Below, one piece after another: positions 8,935-17,925 of a stretch of DNA of 64,000 nt. Numbering within the stretch: the stretch's first letter is position 1; the number at the start of each line of letters is the position of its first letter. The notes beneath the pieces are model-generated. The model was not told the DNA's origin, ran no database searches, and saw nothing but the letters and a program-made list of their open reading frames with translations. The position numbers were made by a program, and so were the translations under genes. Source of the stretch: Mesorhizobium norvegicum (GTDB lineage: Bacteria > Pseudomonadota > Alphaproteobacteria > Rhizobiales > Rhizobiaceae); the NCBI RefSeq assembly GCF_004919685.1, contig NZ_SMYZ01000021.1, positions 255,203 to 319,202 on the forward strand, written 5' to 3'.

Positions 8935-10389
8935 TTATCCCACCGCGTTGAGCAAGGCCGTCAGCATGTCGTCGACGGTTTTCATCATCCGGGCCGATGC
9001 CTGATAGGTGTGTTCGAGGTCGAGCAGCAGCGACATTTCCTGGTCGACATTGACGCCGGTCGCGTTGGAAAGCGCCTCGGCGCTGCGCGACGCCAGTGCT
9101 TCCTTGGCGTCGGAGGCAGTCGAAGCCTGTTGGCGCACGCCCTCGAACCAGCCGATTGAATTGGCCGCGTAGTCGGAAACGCTGGACGTTGCCGAAACCC
9201 CGGCGGCGGGGTCGAAAGTCATTGGCTGGTCGAGCCGATCGCCATAGGCAACCAGAAGGGTGGAATAGGACGCGCCGCCACCGGTGTTGGCGACATAGGC
9301 GGCACCATTGGCGCCGCCGTCGCGCAGCAGCGTCGGATTGCCGCCGCTGCTCGGGTCCATCGCCGCATTGACGCTGATGGACGCGGCAAGGCCGTTGACC
9401 AACGTGCCCGCGGCCGGGATGGCCGGCGCCCCCGACCAGGTGAACAGGCCGGCGGCATTGGGCATCGAAGGTGCGGTCTCGGCAAAGGCGGTGATCAGGC
9501 CACGCGCGGTCTCGTCGAGCTGGCTCTGCATGGTCGAGGCGACGCCGTCGCGCAATTGCAGCAGGCCGGCAAGCGTGCCGCTGGCGCTGGTGTTGCCGCC
9601 GGCTCCCGCCGAGATCGGCACATTGTCGATATAGACGGCATTGCCGGCGGCGCCCGCAGTGTAGCCGGCGGATGCCGCGAAGGTGACCGTGCGCGGTATC
9701 GTTTCGAACAATGTCGTGCCGTCGCCGGTGGTGATGACCATGTCATTGTCGCCACGCGTGAAGGTCGACACCGGGACATAGTTCGAAATCTTCTTCAAAA
9801 GCGCGTCGCGCTGGTCGAGCGCGTCGGAAACGTCGGTGCCGGAACGGGTTCCGGACATGACCGCCGTGTTGGCATCCTGGAACTGGCTGAGCAGCGAGTT
9901 CAGGTCGTCGACGGCGGTGGCGATCTGGCCGTCGGTCTGGGTGCGGAAATCCTGGACGGCCTTGGAGCCCTCATTCAGCGAGCGCACGACCTGCTTGGCC
10001 GCGTCGATGACACTGGCGCCGAGGTTCTGGTTGGACGGCGAGGTGGCGTAGAGCTGCAGCGCCTTCTGCAGGTCGGCGATCGCGGTCGAGGGCGAGGACG
10101 CATTGTCGACGCCGTTGACCGCAACGCCCAGCTGATCCATGCCGCTATAGAGCGCGTTCTGGCCGCTCCAGGCCGACAGCGCGGCGAGGTTCTGGCGGAA
10201 CAGAAGGTCGTTGGTGGCGCGCTGGATATCAACCGAACGCGCGCCCGGCGCCGTGCTGGTGACGACGGCCTGGCGGCGCGAATAGTCCGGGTTGGAGGCG
10301 TCGGCGACGTTGCGCGAGACGACGCTGGTCTGTCGCGCGGTGTTCATAAGCGCCGACTGGGCGATACTCAATGCGGTAGACAGTGACAT
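8935..10389 (-). CDS. flgK: Hook-associated protein FlgK (HAP1)
   Basis: A 484-residue protein. The N-terminal rod/hook motif is present (ALSIAQSALMNTARQTSVVSRNVADASNPDYSRR region) and the conserved C-terminus is VDQEMSLLLDLEHTYQASARMMKTVDDMLTALL. The middle is variable and rich in Ala, Gly, Ser and Thr. FlgK sits on the hook tip and accepts FlgL. The start 27 bases after the flgE stop and the tight spacing with flgL indicate one operon. Confidence 0.95.
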   Translation of the reverse strand: MSLSTALSIAQSALMNTARQTSVVSRNVADASNPDYSRRQAVVTSTAPGARSVDIQRATNDLLFRQNLAALSAWSGQNALYSGMDQLGVAVNGVDNASSPSTAIADLQKALQLYATSPSNQNLGASVIDAAKQVVRSLNEGSKAVQDFRTQTDGQIATAVDDLNSLLSQFQDANTAVMSGTRSGTDVSDALDQRDALLKKISNYVPVSTFTRGDNDMVITTGDGTTLFETIPRTVTFAASAGYTAGAAGNAVYIDNVPISAGAGGNTSASGTLAGLLQLRDGVASTMQSQLDETARGLITAFAETAPSMPNAAGLFTWSGAPAIPAAGTLVNGLAASISVNAAMDPSSGGNPTLLRDGGANGAAYVANTGGGASYSTLLVAYGDRLDQPMTFDPAAGVSATSSVSDYAANSIGWFEGVRQQASTASDAKEALASRSAEALSNATGVNVDQEMSLLLDLEHTYQASARMMKTVDDMLTALLNAVG

Positions 10390-10416
10390 GCGGGTCTTTC
10401 GCGGGCGGCGCCCGTC

Positions 10417-11673
10417 TTATCGCTTCAGGTTGACAAGGACGTCCATCAGATCGGAACCGGTCTGGAAGACTTTCGAATTGGCGGTGTAGCTGCGCTGCGC
10501 CGCGATCATGTTGGTCAGTTCTTCGGCGATATCGACGTTGGAATTCTCGAGCGCGCCGGAGATGATGGAGCCGAGCTTGCCTTCATTGGCGAAGCCGACG
10601 CGGACCGCGCCGGATTCGGTGCCCTGCGAGTAGACGTTGCCGGGCAGCGCGGTGAGTTGGTCCGGGCTCTGCACGTCGGCCAGCGGAATCTTGTAGAGCG
10701 GCTTGGTCGAGCCGTCCTTGTACTGCGCGTAGATGGTGCCGTCCTTGCTGATCTGGACCTTGTCGATGGTGCTCGGCGCGTTGCCGTTGACCTGGGCGTC
10801 GGAAACGGTGAAGCCGGTGCCGAGCTGGGTCAGCGCCGACAGATCGAGTGAAAAGGCAGCGCCATTGGGCACGGTGAGCGAGACGCTGTCGACAGCGCCG
10901 GTGAGCTTGCCAGTGGTGGTGTCGAAGGTCAGGTTGGCCGAGCCAAGCGCGCCGCCGGTATAGGGGAATGCTGTTCCGGGCGTGGCCTGCGACTGGTCGA
11001 AGACCGAAACCTGCCACGTGCCGGCGCCTGTGTTGGTGAAATAGACGTCGAGCAGCTTCTTGTTGCCGAGATTGTCATAGGCAACCATCGAGGATTTCGA
11101 AGTGTACTGCGCGCCGACAGCATTGGTCGTGGGCAGATTGCCGGCCGCGACCGGTGTCGCGCCCGCCGGCAGGTTGCCGGCATAGGTACCCTCGGTGCTC
11201 GGCGTTGCGGTCATTCCCTGGTCGGAGATGACAACCGGAACCAGTCCCTCGAAACCGTTGACCGTCGCTGCCGGCACGCCATTCTCGTAGCTGTAGGCCA
11301 TCAGCTGGAAGCCGGCCGAGTTGACCAGCCTGCCCTGCCCATCGGGAACGAAAGCGCCGGCGCGGGTCAGATAGGGCGTACCGCTCGGATCCTGGACGAC
11401 AAAGAAGCCATCGCCGCTGACGGCAAGGTCGGAGACCGAGGTCGTGTACTGAAGCACGCCCGGATCGCTGACCGCCTGACGGATCGTCGTGGTGACGCCG
11501 CCGGAATTGTAGGCGCCGCCCGTCGACGGCATGACCAGCGTCGAAAATTCGGCGGAGGACCGCTTGTAACCGGTGGTGTCGGAATTGGCGATGTTGTCGG
11601 CGACCGTCGACAGGCGGTTTGCCTGCGCGTTCATGCCGGAAACGCCGGTCCGCATCATTCCATAGAGGCTCAT
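10417..11673 (-). CDS. flgE: Flagellar hook protein FlgE
   Basis: A 418-residue hook subunit. It begins MSLYGMMRTGVSGMNAQANR and contains NIANSDTTGYKRSSAEFSTLV, the axial protein motif. Its C-terminal domain has the expected ALENSNVDIAEELTNMIAAQRSYTANSKVF. The middle SGDGFFVVQDPSG...YLTRAGAF is shared with FlgF and FlgG. It is the first structural gene of the flgEKL-flaF-flbT-flgD-fliQ run, 79 bases downstream of the ftcR stop. In Brucella FtcR activates fliF, and in S. meliloti Rem controls class II genes, so direct control of this operon is plausible. Confidence 0.96.
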   Translation of the reverse strand: MSLYGMMRTGVSGMNAQANRLSTVADNIANSDTTGYKRSSAEFSTLVMPSTGGAYNSGGVTTTIRQAVSDPGVLQYTTSVSDLAVSGDGFFVVQDPSGTPYLTRAGAFVPDGQGRLVNSAGFQLMAYSYENGVPAATVNGFEGLVPVVISDQGMTATPSTEGTYAGNLPAGATPVAAGNLPTTNAVGAQYTSKSSMVAYDNLGNKKLLDVYFTNTGAGTWQVSVFDQSQATPGTAFPYTGGALGSANLTFDTTTGKLTGAVDSVSLTVPNGAAFSLDLSALTQLGTGFTVSDAQVNGNAPSTIDKVQISKDGTIYAQYKDGSTKPLYKIPLADVQSPDQLTALPGNVYSQGTESGAVRVGFANEGKLGSIISGALENSNVDIAEELTNMIAAQRSYTANSKVFQTGSDLMDVLVNLKR

Positions 11674-11752
11674 CGAAACGTCTCCGCTGTGTCCATGCCA
11701 CTGGCTACGAGGCTACGCGTGTTTTCTTGCGCGAGGCTGGCGCGGCGCTGCA

Positions 11753-12421
11753 TCAGAAGACGAGCCGGTAGCCGAGGAAACGCTTGGAATCGATCGGGTC
11801 GGTGCCCAGCTTTTCGCGCAGCTTCTTGCGCAGTTTGCTGATGTGGCTTTCCACCACGTTCTCCTCGACCTCTTCGTCGAAGATGCCGTAAATGGCGTTG
11901 AAAACCTGGGTCTTGGTGACCCGGCGCCCGCGATTGCTTGCCAGATATTCGAGGATGCGGCGTTCGCGGCGCGGCAAGGGTAAAGGCTGACCGTCGATCT
12001 CGGGGTCGCGGCCGTCCATGAAGATGCGCATAGCGCCGATCTCGGTGTAGGCGACGTCTTCCTGGGCGCGGCGGCGGATGGCGGTGATGCGGGCCAGGAT
12101 CTCGCGGATATGAACGGGCTTGCGAATGACGTCGTCGACGCCGCTCTCGAACAACCGCAGCGTGTTCTCCAGGGAATGCTGTTCGCTGAGCGCAATGACC
12201 GGAGCGCCGGTGCGGTCGCGGATCTGGCGGGGAGAGATGGAACCTTCGCGGCAGTCGCCGATGAGGAAGGCCCGGACCGAGCGCAGATCGGTGTCGGCGG
12301 CCGAGTTCACCCACTCACCGAACTCGCCGGATGCAAAGCCTGCACAGGCGATGCCCTCACGATCGAAAAGTGAATTGTATCCCTCTGTTACGAGCTCGCG
12401 CTCGTCAACGATTACAATCAT
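11753..12421 (-). CDS. ftcR: OmpR-type flagellar transcription regulator FtcR/Rem
   Basis: A 222-residue response regulator starting [20 protein letters not shown], closely resembling Brucella FtcR and Sinorhizobium Rem. The receiver domain (1-118) has [20 protein letters not shown] around the conserved Lys. The C-terminal winged helix is [31 protein letters not shown] followed by [17 protein letters not shown]. The start at 12421 is chosen because the match to FtcR begins there, although the frame stays open 72 bases upstream. The acidic pocket is degenerate (VDERE), and no histidine kinase is nearby, so phosphorylation-independent activity is likely, as suggested for Rem. Rem is the class IB regulator activated by VisNR and in turn switches on flagellar genes. 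Confidence 0.93.
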   Translation of the reverse strand: MIVIVDERELVTEGYNSLFDREGIACAGFASGEFGEWVNSAADTDLRSVRAFLIGDCREGSISPRQIRDRTGAPVIALSEQHSLENTLRLFESGVDDVIRKPVHIREILARITAIRRRAQEDVAYTEIGAMRIFMDGRDPEIDGQPLPLPRRERRILEYLASNRGRRVTKTQVFNAIYGIFDEEVEENVVESHISKLRKKLREKLGTDPIDSKRFLGYRLVF

Positions 12422-12644
12422 CGGCCCCGCCTTCCGAATCAAATCATTTGCCCCGTGAAGAGAGGCGTATCCGCTGGCGAGAATCCTGAACAACCGTCAT
12501 TTCTTGTAGCTAGTTTCTTGGGAGTCTGGAATCGCACCGGTTGCATTAGCATGCAGCCAGATATGCTTTCGGCGGCAAGATCTGACCAAGTCAAAAGGGC
12601 AAAACAAGGTTGCGCGCTTGGCCTATTAGAAGCGGGAAATACGC
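12422..12644 (-). promoter_or_regulatory. Upstream region of ftcR with a small dyad
   Basis: This 223-base gap between the lytic transglycosylase stop and the ftcR start holds no coding signal and is locally less GC-rich than its surroundings. It must contain the ftcR promoter. A perfect dyad TGAC-CAA-GTCA lies at 12583-12593, about 160 bases upstream of the ftcR start. It could be a regulator site (VisN/VisR is the expected activator), but I cannot match it to a known consensus, and no convincing sigma-70 pair was found. Confidence 0.35.
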
Positions 12645-13232
12645 TTACGGGTTGCAGAAGCCGCGAGCATTCGCGGTCCATTTTCCAAAGCCGGTGGCGA
12701 CCATGTTGGCAATGACGCGGCAGACATAGATCTTCTGCGCCGGATCGTTGTCGGGGCCGGCATGATAGCGGGCGACGGCCATCGACCAGGTCTCGTGGCG
12801 GGCATGGAGGCTGGCCAGGAAGCGCGCCGCATAGTCGACGTTCTGGTGTGGGTCGAGCATGTCCTCGACGCTGCGAAAATGCGAAGCGTGGTAGTGGTGG
12901 TTGATCTGCATGCAGCCCAGATCGATCAGCGTCTTGCCCTCGCGCCGGGCATTGGCGAAGGCGGCAAGGGCCTCGGTCCGGCTTCTCGGAAAGACCGCTT
13001 TTCCCTCTATATTCAAGGCGTTGGGTTGAAGGCTTCCCTTGTTTCCGGTCTCCGTCAAGCCAACGGCATAGAGGATGCCGGCGGGCACGCCATAGCGATC
13101 GGCGGCGCGCAGGATCTCCGGCTCGCAAGGGTTGGCCGCGGTCGCGGCAGCACTTGCCGCGCTAGATAAAGATATCGCCGCCAGCGCGCTCGCGAGAAGG
13201 CGAAGTGCCACGGCCGTAGTCCTGGGCGTCAT
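12645..13232 (-). CDS. Flagellar-locus lytic transglycosylase (SLT domain), secreted
   Basis: About 195 residues from the ATG at 13232. The N-terminal signal peptide (MTPRTTAVALRLLASALAAI ending near ASAAA) directs it to the periplasm. The SLT goose-lysozyme fold follows: EILRAADRYGVPAGILYAVGLTETG with the catalytic Glu in LTETG, then DLGCMQINHHYH, and VDYAARFLASLHARHETWSMAVARYHAG. It cleaves glycan strands and probably opens peptidoglycan for the rod, since alphaproteobacterial FlgJ lacks the muramidase half. The 5' end overlaps the 3' end of fliK by 71 bases in another frame. Starts further upstream are open but would precede the signal peptide. Family certain; the flagellar role is inferred from place. 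Confidence 0.88.
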   Translation of the reverse strand: MTPRTTAVALRLLASALAAISLSSAASAAATAANPCEPEILRAADRYGVPAGILYAVGLTETGNKGSLQPNALNIEGKAVFPRSRTEALAAFANARREGKTLIDLGCMQINHHYHASHFRSVEDMLDPHQNVDYAARFLASLHARHETWSMAVARYHAGPDNDPAQKIYVCRVIANMVATGFGKWTANARGFCNP

Positions 13233-14553
13233 CGTTGCGGTTCCCTGAGGATTGCCGACCCGGTTGCTGGCCGCCGGCTCCACCATTGCCGCCGCCCGAA
13301 TTCCCCGGTTGAAAGGATGATGGATCGCGGCCTGTTGCCGCCGGCAAGGGGGCGGTTGCATCGGTGCGGGCTGTAGAGGGAATTGCTACCGAAGGTTGTA
13401 AGATTGTGACCTTGTCAACCTCGAAGCCGAGCCCCCGCAGCGACTTGACGATGGCCTCGCTGTCGGCGGACAGCCGACGATAGGCGTCGTGTGTTTCAGG
13501 CTTCAGCTCAATCGAAAGTTGTTCTCCGGAGAGGCGAAGATGGGCCGTCACCATGCCGAGTTCGGCGGGGTGAAGTTCGATCTTCAACACATGTGTCGGA
13601 ACGGCAACAGGGCTGGCCAGCTGAGCGGCCGCGGATGAGGCTGAAAGCGCCTTTTGCGGGCCGCTGTCGGCGGCTATGGCGTTGATCACATTGAGGGCTG
13701 CCTGGCTGATGGGACTCTGCGGCGGTGCGGGGAAGCTCTGTTCGGACACCACGTCGATGCGTGCGGCGGACAGGGACTGTTTTCCCGCTTCGGGCCGCAT
13801 CGAGGACTGGACATCCCCGATACTCTTCATCGCCGACGCGGCGTGCTTCGACTGCACGCCAGGCACGTCGGCAGCCGGCGCGTCCGGCAGCTTCAGGGCG
13901 GCCACTGTGTTGTCGCGTTTCGGCGCGCTGGAGGCAGAGCTCGGCGGCTGGGCGTCAAGCTCCGTCAAAGGCCCGTCGACGATCGACACTTGCTCCGGCT
14001 TCGACATGGTTTCGAGGGCCTCGCGTCCGGCCGTGGATCTTGATCGATAGTTTTTTGGCAGGGGAGCTTGTCCATCGAGCGCCGGGTTCGGCGGGCTGTC
14101 GCCGGGTGCCGCGTCGCGCCCGGCCGCCTTGGCCGACGTCGAGAAATGCCGCAGGTCATGAAACGCGATCAGCAACGACAGGTCGTCCTGGAGCGGCACG
14201 GCATCGGCATCCGGCGTCGTCTCTTCAGCGTCGTCCTTGTGCGCCTTTGCCTCCAGATCGTCCTTGCCGATTTTCACGGTCGGCACCTTGGCCGAGGCGG
14301 CCTTTCCGGGATCGGCCGATGCCGGTTCGGCCTTGCCGCCATGCCCGGCAAGGCCGGCGGCGAGCTTGGCCCAGCGCTGGTCGCGCGATCCCGCTTCGGT
14401 CGTCGGCTGCCGTTCCGGGCGGGCAGGATCCGTGTCGCCGCGCAGCATCTTGCCGAAGCCGGCGTCGTCGTTCCTACCATTCGCAGCCGGCTGCTCCGAC
14501 GTCGTGCGCGTGGAGGCAAATCCTGGCAAGGCCGAGCCGAGGCTGGTGGTCAT
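13162..14553 (-). CDS. fliK: Flagellar hook-length control protein FliK (MotD)
   Basis: A 463-residue protein with a long low-complexity N-terminal region rich in Ala, Asp, Lys, Pro and Ser. It has one conserved C-terminal block at about residues 320-385: VLKIELHPAELGMVTAHLRL, then LSIELKPETHDAYRRLSADSEAIVKSLRGLGFEVD, which is the FliK hook-length-control domain. S. meliloti MotD, now called FliK, has the same place after motC. It acts as the ruler and switches export specificity through FlhB. A Gly/Gln/Asn-rich tail follows. It overlaps motC by four bases and the transglycosylase by 71. Confidence 0.88.
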   Translation of the reverse strand: MTTSLGSALPGFASTRTTSEQPAANGRNDDAGFGKMLRGDTDPARPERQPTTEAGSRDQRWAKLAAGLAGHGGKAEPASADPGKAASAKVPTVKIGKDDLEAKAHKDDAEETTPDADAVPLQDDLSLLIAFHDLRHFSTSAKAAGRDAAPGDSPPNPALDGQAPLPKNYRSRSTAGREALETMSKPEQVSIVDGPLTELDAQPPSSASSAPKRDNTVAALKLPDAPAADVPGVQSKHAASAMKSIGDVQSSMRPEAGKQSLSAARIDVVSEQSFPAPPQSPISQAALNVINAIAADSGPQKALSASSAAAQLASPVAVPTHVLKIELHPAELGMVTAHLRLSGEQLSIELKPETHDAYRRLSADSEAIVKSLRGLGFEVDKVTILQPSVAIPSTARTDATAPLPAATGRDPSSFQPGNSGGGNGGAGGQQPGRQSSGNRNDDAQDYGRGTSPSRERAGGDIFI

Positions 14554-15932
14554 TTGGGGGCGGCTCCAAGCATCTGGTCGATCAGGTCGAGCTGTCGACG
14601 TGTTCTGGTCATGGCGGCGTCGGTCGGATCGGTGGGCTCGGGACCGGCTGCCGGCGACGGTGCCGAGGCCGGCATGACAGTCGCTGTGTCGGTGGATGTG
14701 GCTGCAACCGCCACCGTGTTCGGCGCATTGGCCGCTGGTCCGCCAGGGGCTGCGGTGACGGCAGGTTGCTCCGCGATCGCGCCTTCGACCGGTGGCAGTC
14801 CGCTGTCGTCGGCGCCTTGCGCCGTGGCGATCTCGGGCGCCGGCGTTTGCTCGGCCGCAACAGGGGCAGGCTTTTCCTTGGGAAGGGTGGCGGGCGGCGC
14901 GACGACCTCGCCGGCAATGGCCTGAGCGGCGTCGAGCAAGGCGCGGTCGCCTTCCGACAGCCTGGTGCGGTCGATCTTGCCGAGCTTGGCGCGAACGTCC
15001 TCGATGGTGCCCGAGGTGACGGTGGAAAGGCTGGCATAGAGCAGGGCGCGTGGATCGTCCTGGTTGGTGTTGCCGTCGCGGCCCTGCTCGGCCCGCGCCG
15101 AAGCAAAAGCCGACAGCTCGTTCAGGCCGTCAATCGCGGCGCGGCGGGCGATGCGCAGATAGATCACCTTCTCGCGCTCGGGATCCATCATCGAGGTGAT
15201 GTCGCCCAGCTTGTCCTGGCTGATCGACATATGCAGCGCGATGACGCCGGAGACGAAGGAGTCGGCGAACTGGCTGGCATAGGGCGAATAGAGGTAGCGC
15301 TCGACATATTGGGTGGAGGCAAGCGCGAAGCGTGCCGCGTCACCTTGCGCGACAGCAATGCCGACCGAACGGCGGAGTGCCGCTTCCTCGACCAGCGTGC
15401 CCGGACTGAGCAATCTTGCCTCGTCGAGCAGACCGAGTGCGGCCGCCGGCTGGTCGCCGGCAAGCAGCGAGCCTTTGACCAGGGCAAGGAAAGCGCCGAG
15501 ATCGGGAGGCAGCGCCATGGGATCGATCGGATTCAACGCTTCGATCGCCTCGCCGGGCCGGCCGTTGAGGTAGTCGATCACGCCTTTGGCTATGGCAAGG
15601 CTTTGCGGGTCGGTCGTGGCGCGCGACGTGGCGGCTTCGACGGTCACCGGGTTGCCGCCGCTCATGCCGTAGACAAGCAGGGCGCGAAAATTCTTCGGAT
15701 CCTTGTAATCCTCGGCATCCGCCGCGCGCAGGCGCGCATCCGCCATTTCCAGCAGCTTGGCCTGCATCGGCAGGGCGGCATGATCGCCGGCGGCTATGCG
15801 GTCCTGGATGAGCTGCAACGAGCGCACCAGCTGATACGGCTCCAGCGCATCCTGGGCAAAGCCGGCCGAAGGGTATCCGCCGGCCAGCAGCAACAGGCCA
15901 ATCAACCGGCTGGTGACGGCCGCTCGCCTCAT
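14550..15932 (-). CDS. motC: Periplasmic motility protein MotC
   Basis: A protein of about 460 residues starting MRRAAVTSRLIGLLLLAGGY, with a signal peptide cleaved near GFAQDALEPYQ. The N-terminal two thirds are helical (LVRSLQLIQDRIAAGDHAAL; LARRAAIDGLNELSAFASARAEQ), and the tail is Ala/Pro/Thr-rich. MotC is a rhizobial periplasmic protein that binds MotB and is thought to open the proton channel; MotE is its chaperone. The upstream open extension to 16106 lies inside motB and is Arg-rich, so 15932 is chosen; it overlaps motB by four bases. Confidence 0.9.
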   Translation of the reverse strand: MRRAAVTSRLIGLLLLAGGYPSAGFAQDALEPYQLVRSLQLIQDRIAAGDHAALPMQAKLLEMADARLRAADAEDYKDPKNFRALLVYGMSGGNPVTVEAATSRATTDPQSLAIAKGVIDYLNGRPGEAIEALNPIDPMALPPDLGAFLALVKGSLLAGDQPAAALGLLDEARLLSPGTLVEEAALRRSVGIAVAQGDAARFALASTQYVERYLYSPYASQFADSFVSGVIALHMSISQDKLGDITSMMDPEREKVIYLRIARRAAIDGLNELSAFASARAEQGRDGNTNQDDPRALLYASLSTVTSGTIEDVRAKLGKIDRTRLSEGDRALLDAAQAIAGEVVAPPATLPKEKPAPVAAEQTPAPEIATAQGADDSGLPPVEGAIAEQPAVTAAPGGPAANAPNTVAVAATSTDTATVMPASAPSPAAGPEPTDPTDAAMTRTRRQLDLIDQMLGAAPK

Positions 15933-17299
15933 CCGCCGGTCGCCATCAAAATTTCGATGCGGCGATTCACGGCCGACAATGGATCCGCGGGATCCTTCGG
16001 CTGGCGATCGGCGAAGCCGGCGACCTCGGTGATACGGCGTTCGTCGACGCCGCCGCGCACGAGCATGTAGTAGGCGGAATGCGCGCGCGCCGTCGACAGT
16101 CGCCAATTGTCGTAGCTGTCGCTGCGGAACGGCCGGGCGTCGGTGTGGCCGTTGATGCTGATGGTGCCCTTCTGGCTGTTGACGATGCGGCCGATCTTCT
16201 CCATCGCCAGCACCAGTTCGCGGCTCGGCAGCGCCGAGCCAACCTCGAACATGCCGAAGTCGAGCTGGTCGGTGATCGAGATGACGACGCCCTTGTCGGT
16301 GGCTTCGACCGAGACGCCGTCATGCAGCTTGTCGCCGGGCTTGAAGGCATCGGCCAATTGCCGCTTGACGTCGGCCGCGGCCTTGACAGCGGCGGCGGTC
16401 GGCGCCTTCTCGCCGGTGTCCGGCTTGGCAGGCTTTTGCGCATCAGCCTCGACCTTGGCCGCATTCGCGGCCTTGGTGTCGCCCGGCTTGGTCTCGCCAG
16501 GTTTGATCTCGCTTGGCTTCGTGTCGCCGGCCTTGGCCATTGCCGTGGCGGGGTTCGCGGCTTGCTTGCCTGTCGCGTCCTGGGCCAGAGGCTCGAGCGG
16601 TGCGGCCGTGACAGGCGGTACGGCTTTGACTTTGGGCACTTGCGTTTCGGCGGTCTTGTCCCCGGGCTTGACCGGATCGCCCTCGATCCTGGTGCGCTCG
16701 GCACTGGCCTCGGCGGCGGGCGCCGCCACCTGCTGTGACCAGAAATCCGGCTCGAAGGGATCGCGATAGGAGGCGCCGCCGGAGGCGCCCGTCGCCGGGC
16801 CGGCTGCCTGCGCGCCGCCGTCACCCTTCTGGCTGACATTCTGCATGACGCCGGTATCGGTGGCGATTTCCGAAAGCACCGCGTAAGGATCGGCGAACAG
16901 ATGCTCGTCCGAGTGTTCCGCCTGCGGGAGTTCTTGTTTGTCCTGTTTGCGTTCCGCCGAGCCATCGCCGTCCTGGCCGGCCTTGCTGGTCGCCTTCTTC
17001 GGATTGTCGGCCGTCGTCCCGATCGCGCGCGGACCGTCGCCGAGATCCTCCAGGCCCTTGCGGCTCGAATTGCGGTCGACCAGCTTGACCGGGTTGAAGT
17101 AGCTGGCGACGGCTGCCTTGGTCTGCTCGTTGGCGGCGTTGATCAGCCACATGACCAGGAAGAAACACATCATGGCCGTCATGAAATCGGCGAAGGCGAT
17201 CTTCCAGACGCCGCCATGGTGGGCCTCGTCATGGTCGTCATGGCCACGCCGCACGATGATGATTTCGTGGGGTGTGTGTCCGGCCTCGGCGACGCTCAT
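15929..17299 (-). CDS. motB: Flagellar stator protein MotB with long charged linker
   Basis: A 456-residue stator protein. A single membrane helix, FADFMTAMMCFFLVMWLINAA, carries the conserved proton-accepting Asp at about residue 38. The C-terminal OmpA-like peptidoglycan-binding domain has SINGHTDARPFRSDSYDNWRLSTARA. Between them lies an unusually long linker (roughly 75-310) rich in Lys, Pro, Gly, Asp and Thr with repeats such as KPGETKPGDTK. That region may reach or regulate through MotC. The start at 17299 overlaps the upstream gene by ATGA. MotA is encoded apart, at 33503. Confidence 0.95.
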   Translation of the reverse strand: MSVAEAGHTPHEIIIVRRGHDDHDEAHHGGVWKIAFADFMTAMMCFFLVMWLINAANEQTKAAVASYFNPVKLVDRNSSRKGLEDLGDGPRAIGTTADNPKKATSKAGQDGDGSAERKQDKQELPQAEHSDEHLFADPYAVLSEIATDTGVMQNVSQKGDGGAQAAGPATGASGGASYRDPFEPDFWSQQVAAPAAEASAERTRIEGDPVKPGDKTAETQVPKVKAVPPVTAAPLEPLAQDATGKQAANPATAMAKAGDTKPSEIKPGETKPGDTKAANAAKVEADAQKPAKPDTGEKAPTAAAVKAAADVKRQLADAFKPGDKLHDGVSVEATDKGVVISITDQLDFGMFEVGSALPSRELVLAMEKIGRIVNSQKGTISINGHTDARPFRSDSYDNWRLSTARAHSAYYMLVRGGVDERRITEVAGFADRQPKDPADPLSAVNRRIEILMATGG

Positions 17300-17922
17300 G
17301 CCAGAACCTCTGAAAGGGTCGTCGACCATTCGGCCATGCGTGTCTCGAACACCGCTTCGTCGATGGCGACGGTGAGGTCGAAGCCTGGTGCCTCGACGAA
17401 GTCGAGATTGGCTGCGCGAGAGCCGAGCGATGCCTTCAGTGTCTCGAACAGCGAGAGCGGCCCGCGCACAGCGATGCGCACCGCTTCGGCATCGCCGACC
17501 GCTTCGCGTATCGCGCTGGCGAGCACCTCGATCGAGCGTTTCTGCAGATCGTCGCTGACGATGCCGCCGATGATGCGGGCGACCGTGGCGGCGACAAGCC
17601 CGGTCACGCGCGCCTCCATGGCATCGATGCGCGACGAGACCGCCTTGCCGACATCGTCGCCGAGGCTTTCGAGAAATACCCTTGCTTCCTCTGCATTGGC
17701 CTGGCGTTCGGCTTCTAGTGCGGCATCATGCGCAACCGACAGGCGTGTCTCGAGCGCCGCTTCAGCCTGGGCAACCGCTTCCGCGATCAGCGTGCCGATG
17801 TCGGCTTGCGGCGCTGGCGTCTCGGGCTTGTGTTGCGGATCGGCGGCGGCCCGGGGCTGGCCGGCACGTTGCGTGCGGGTGCCGAAATCAGGCAGAAGGT
17901 CGAAGAGGGCTACGGAGGGCAT
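17296..17922 (-). CDS. fliH: FliH-like flagellar export protein
   Basis: A 208-residue soluble protein: a Pro/Gln-rich N-terminus, a helical middle with strong coiled-coil character (AEAVAQAEAALETRLSVAHD, AEEARVFLESLGDDVGKAV), and a C-terminal domain resembling FliH/YscL (VRIAVRGPLSLFETL, DLTVAIDEAVFETRMAEW). FliH binds the ATPase FliI and docks it at the export gate. The match is by architecture and position (between fliF and motB), since FliH sequences diverge widely. It begins 3 bases after the fliF stop, so co-expression with the MS ring is certain. Confidence 0.72.
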   Translation of the reverse strand: MPSVALFDLLPDFGTRTQRAGQPRAAADPQHKPETPAPQADIGTLIAEAVAQAEAALETRLSVAHDAALEAERQANAEEARVFLESLGDDVGKAVSSRIDAMEARVTGLVAATVARIIGGIVSDDLQKRSIEVLASAIREAVGDAEAVRIAVRGPLSLFETLKASLGSRAANLDFVEAPGFDLTVAIDEAVFETRMAEWSTTLSEVLA

Positions 17923-17925
17923 GGC

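Noticed and set aside
13725..16070. A 781-codon plus-strand frame opposite fliK and motC
   Set aside because: The minus strand encodes FliK and MotC in the order expected for rhizobia; the plus-strand product is low-complexity and lacks any recognisable domain.
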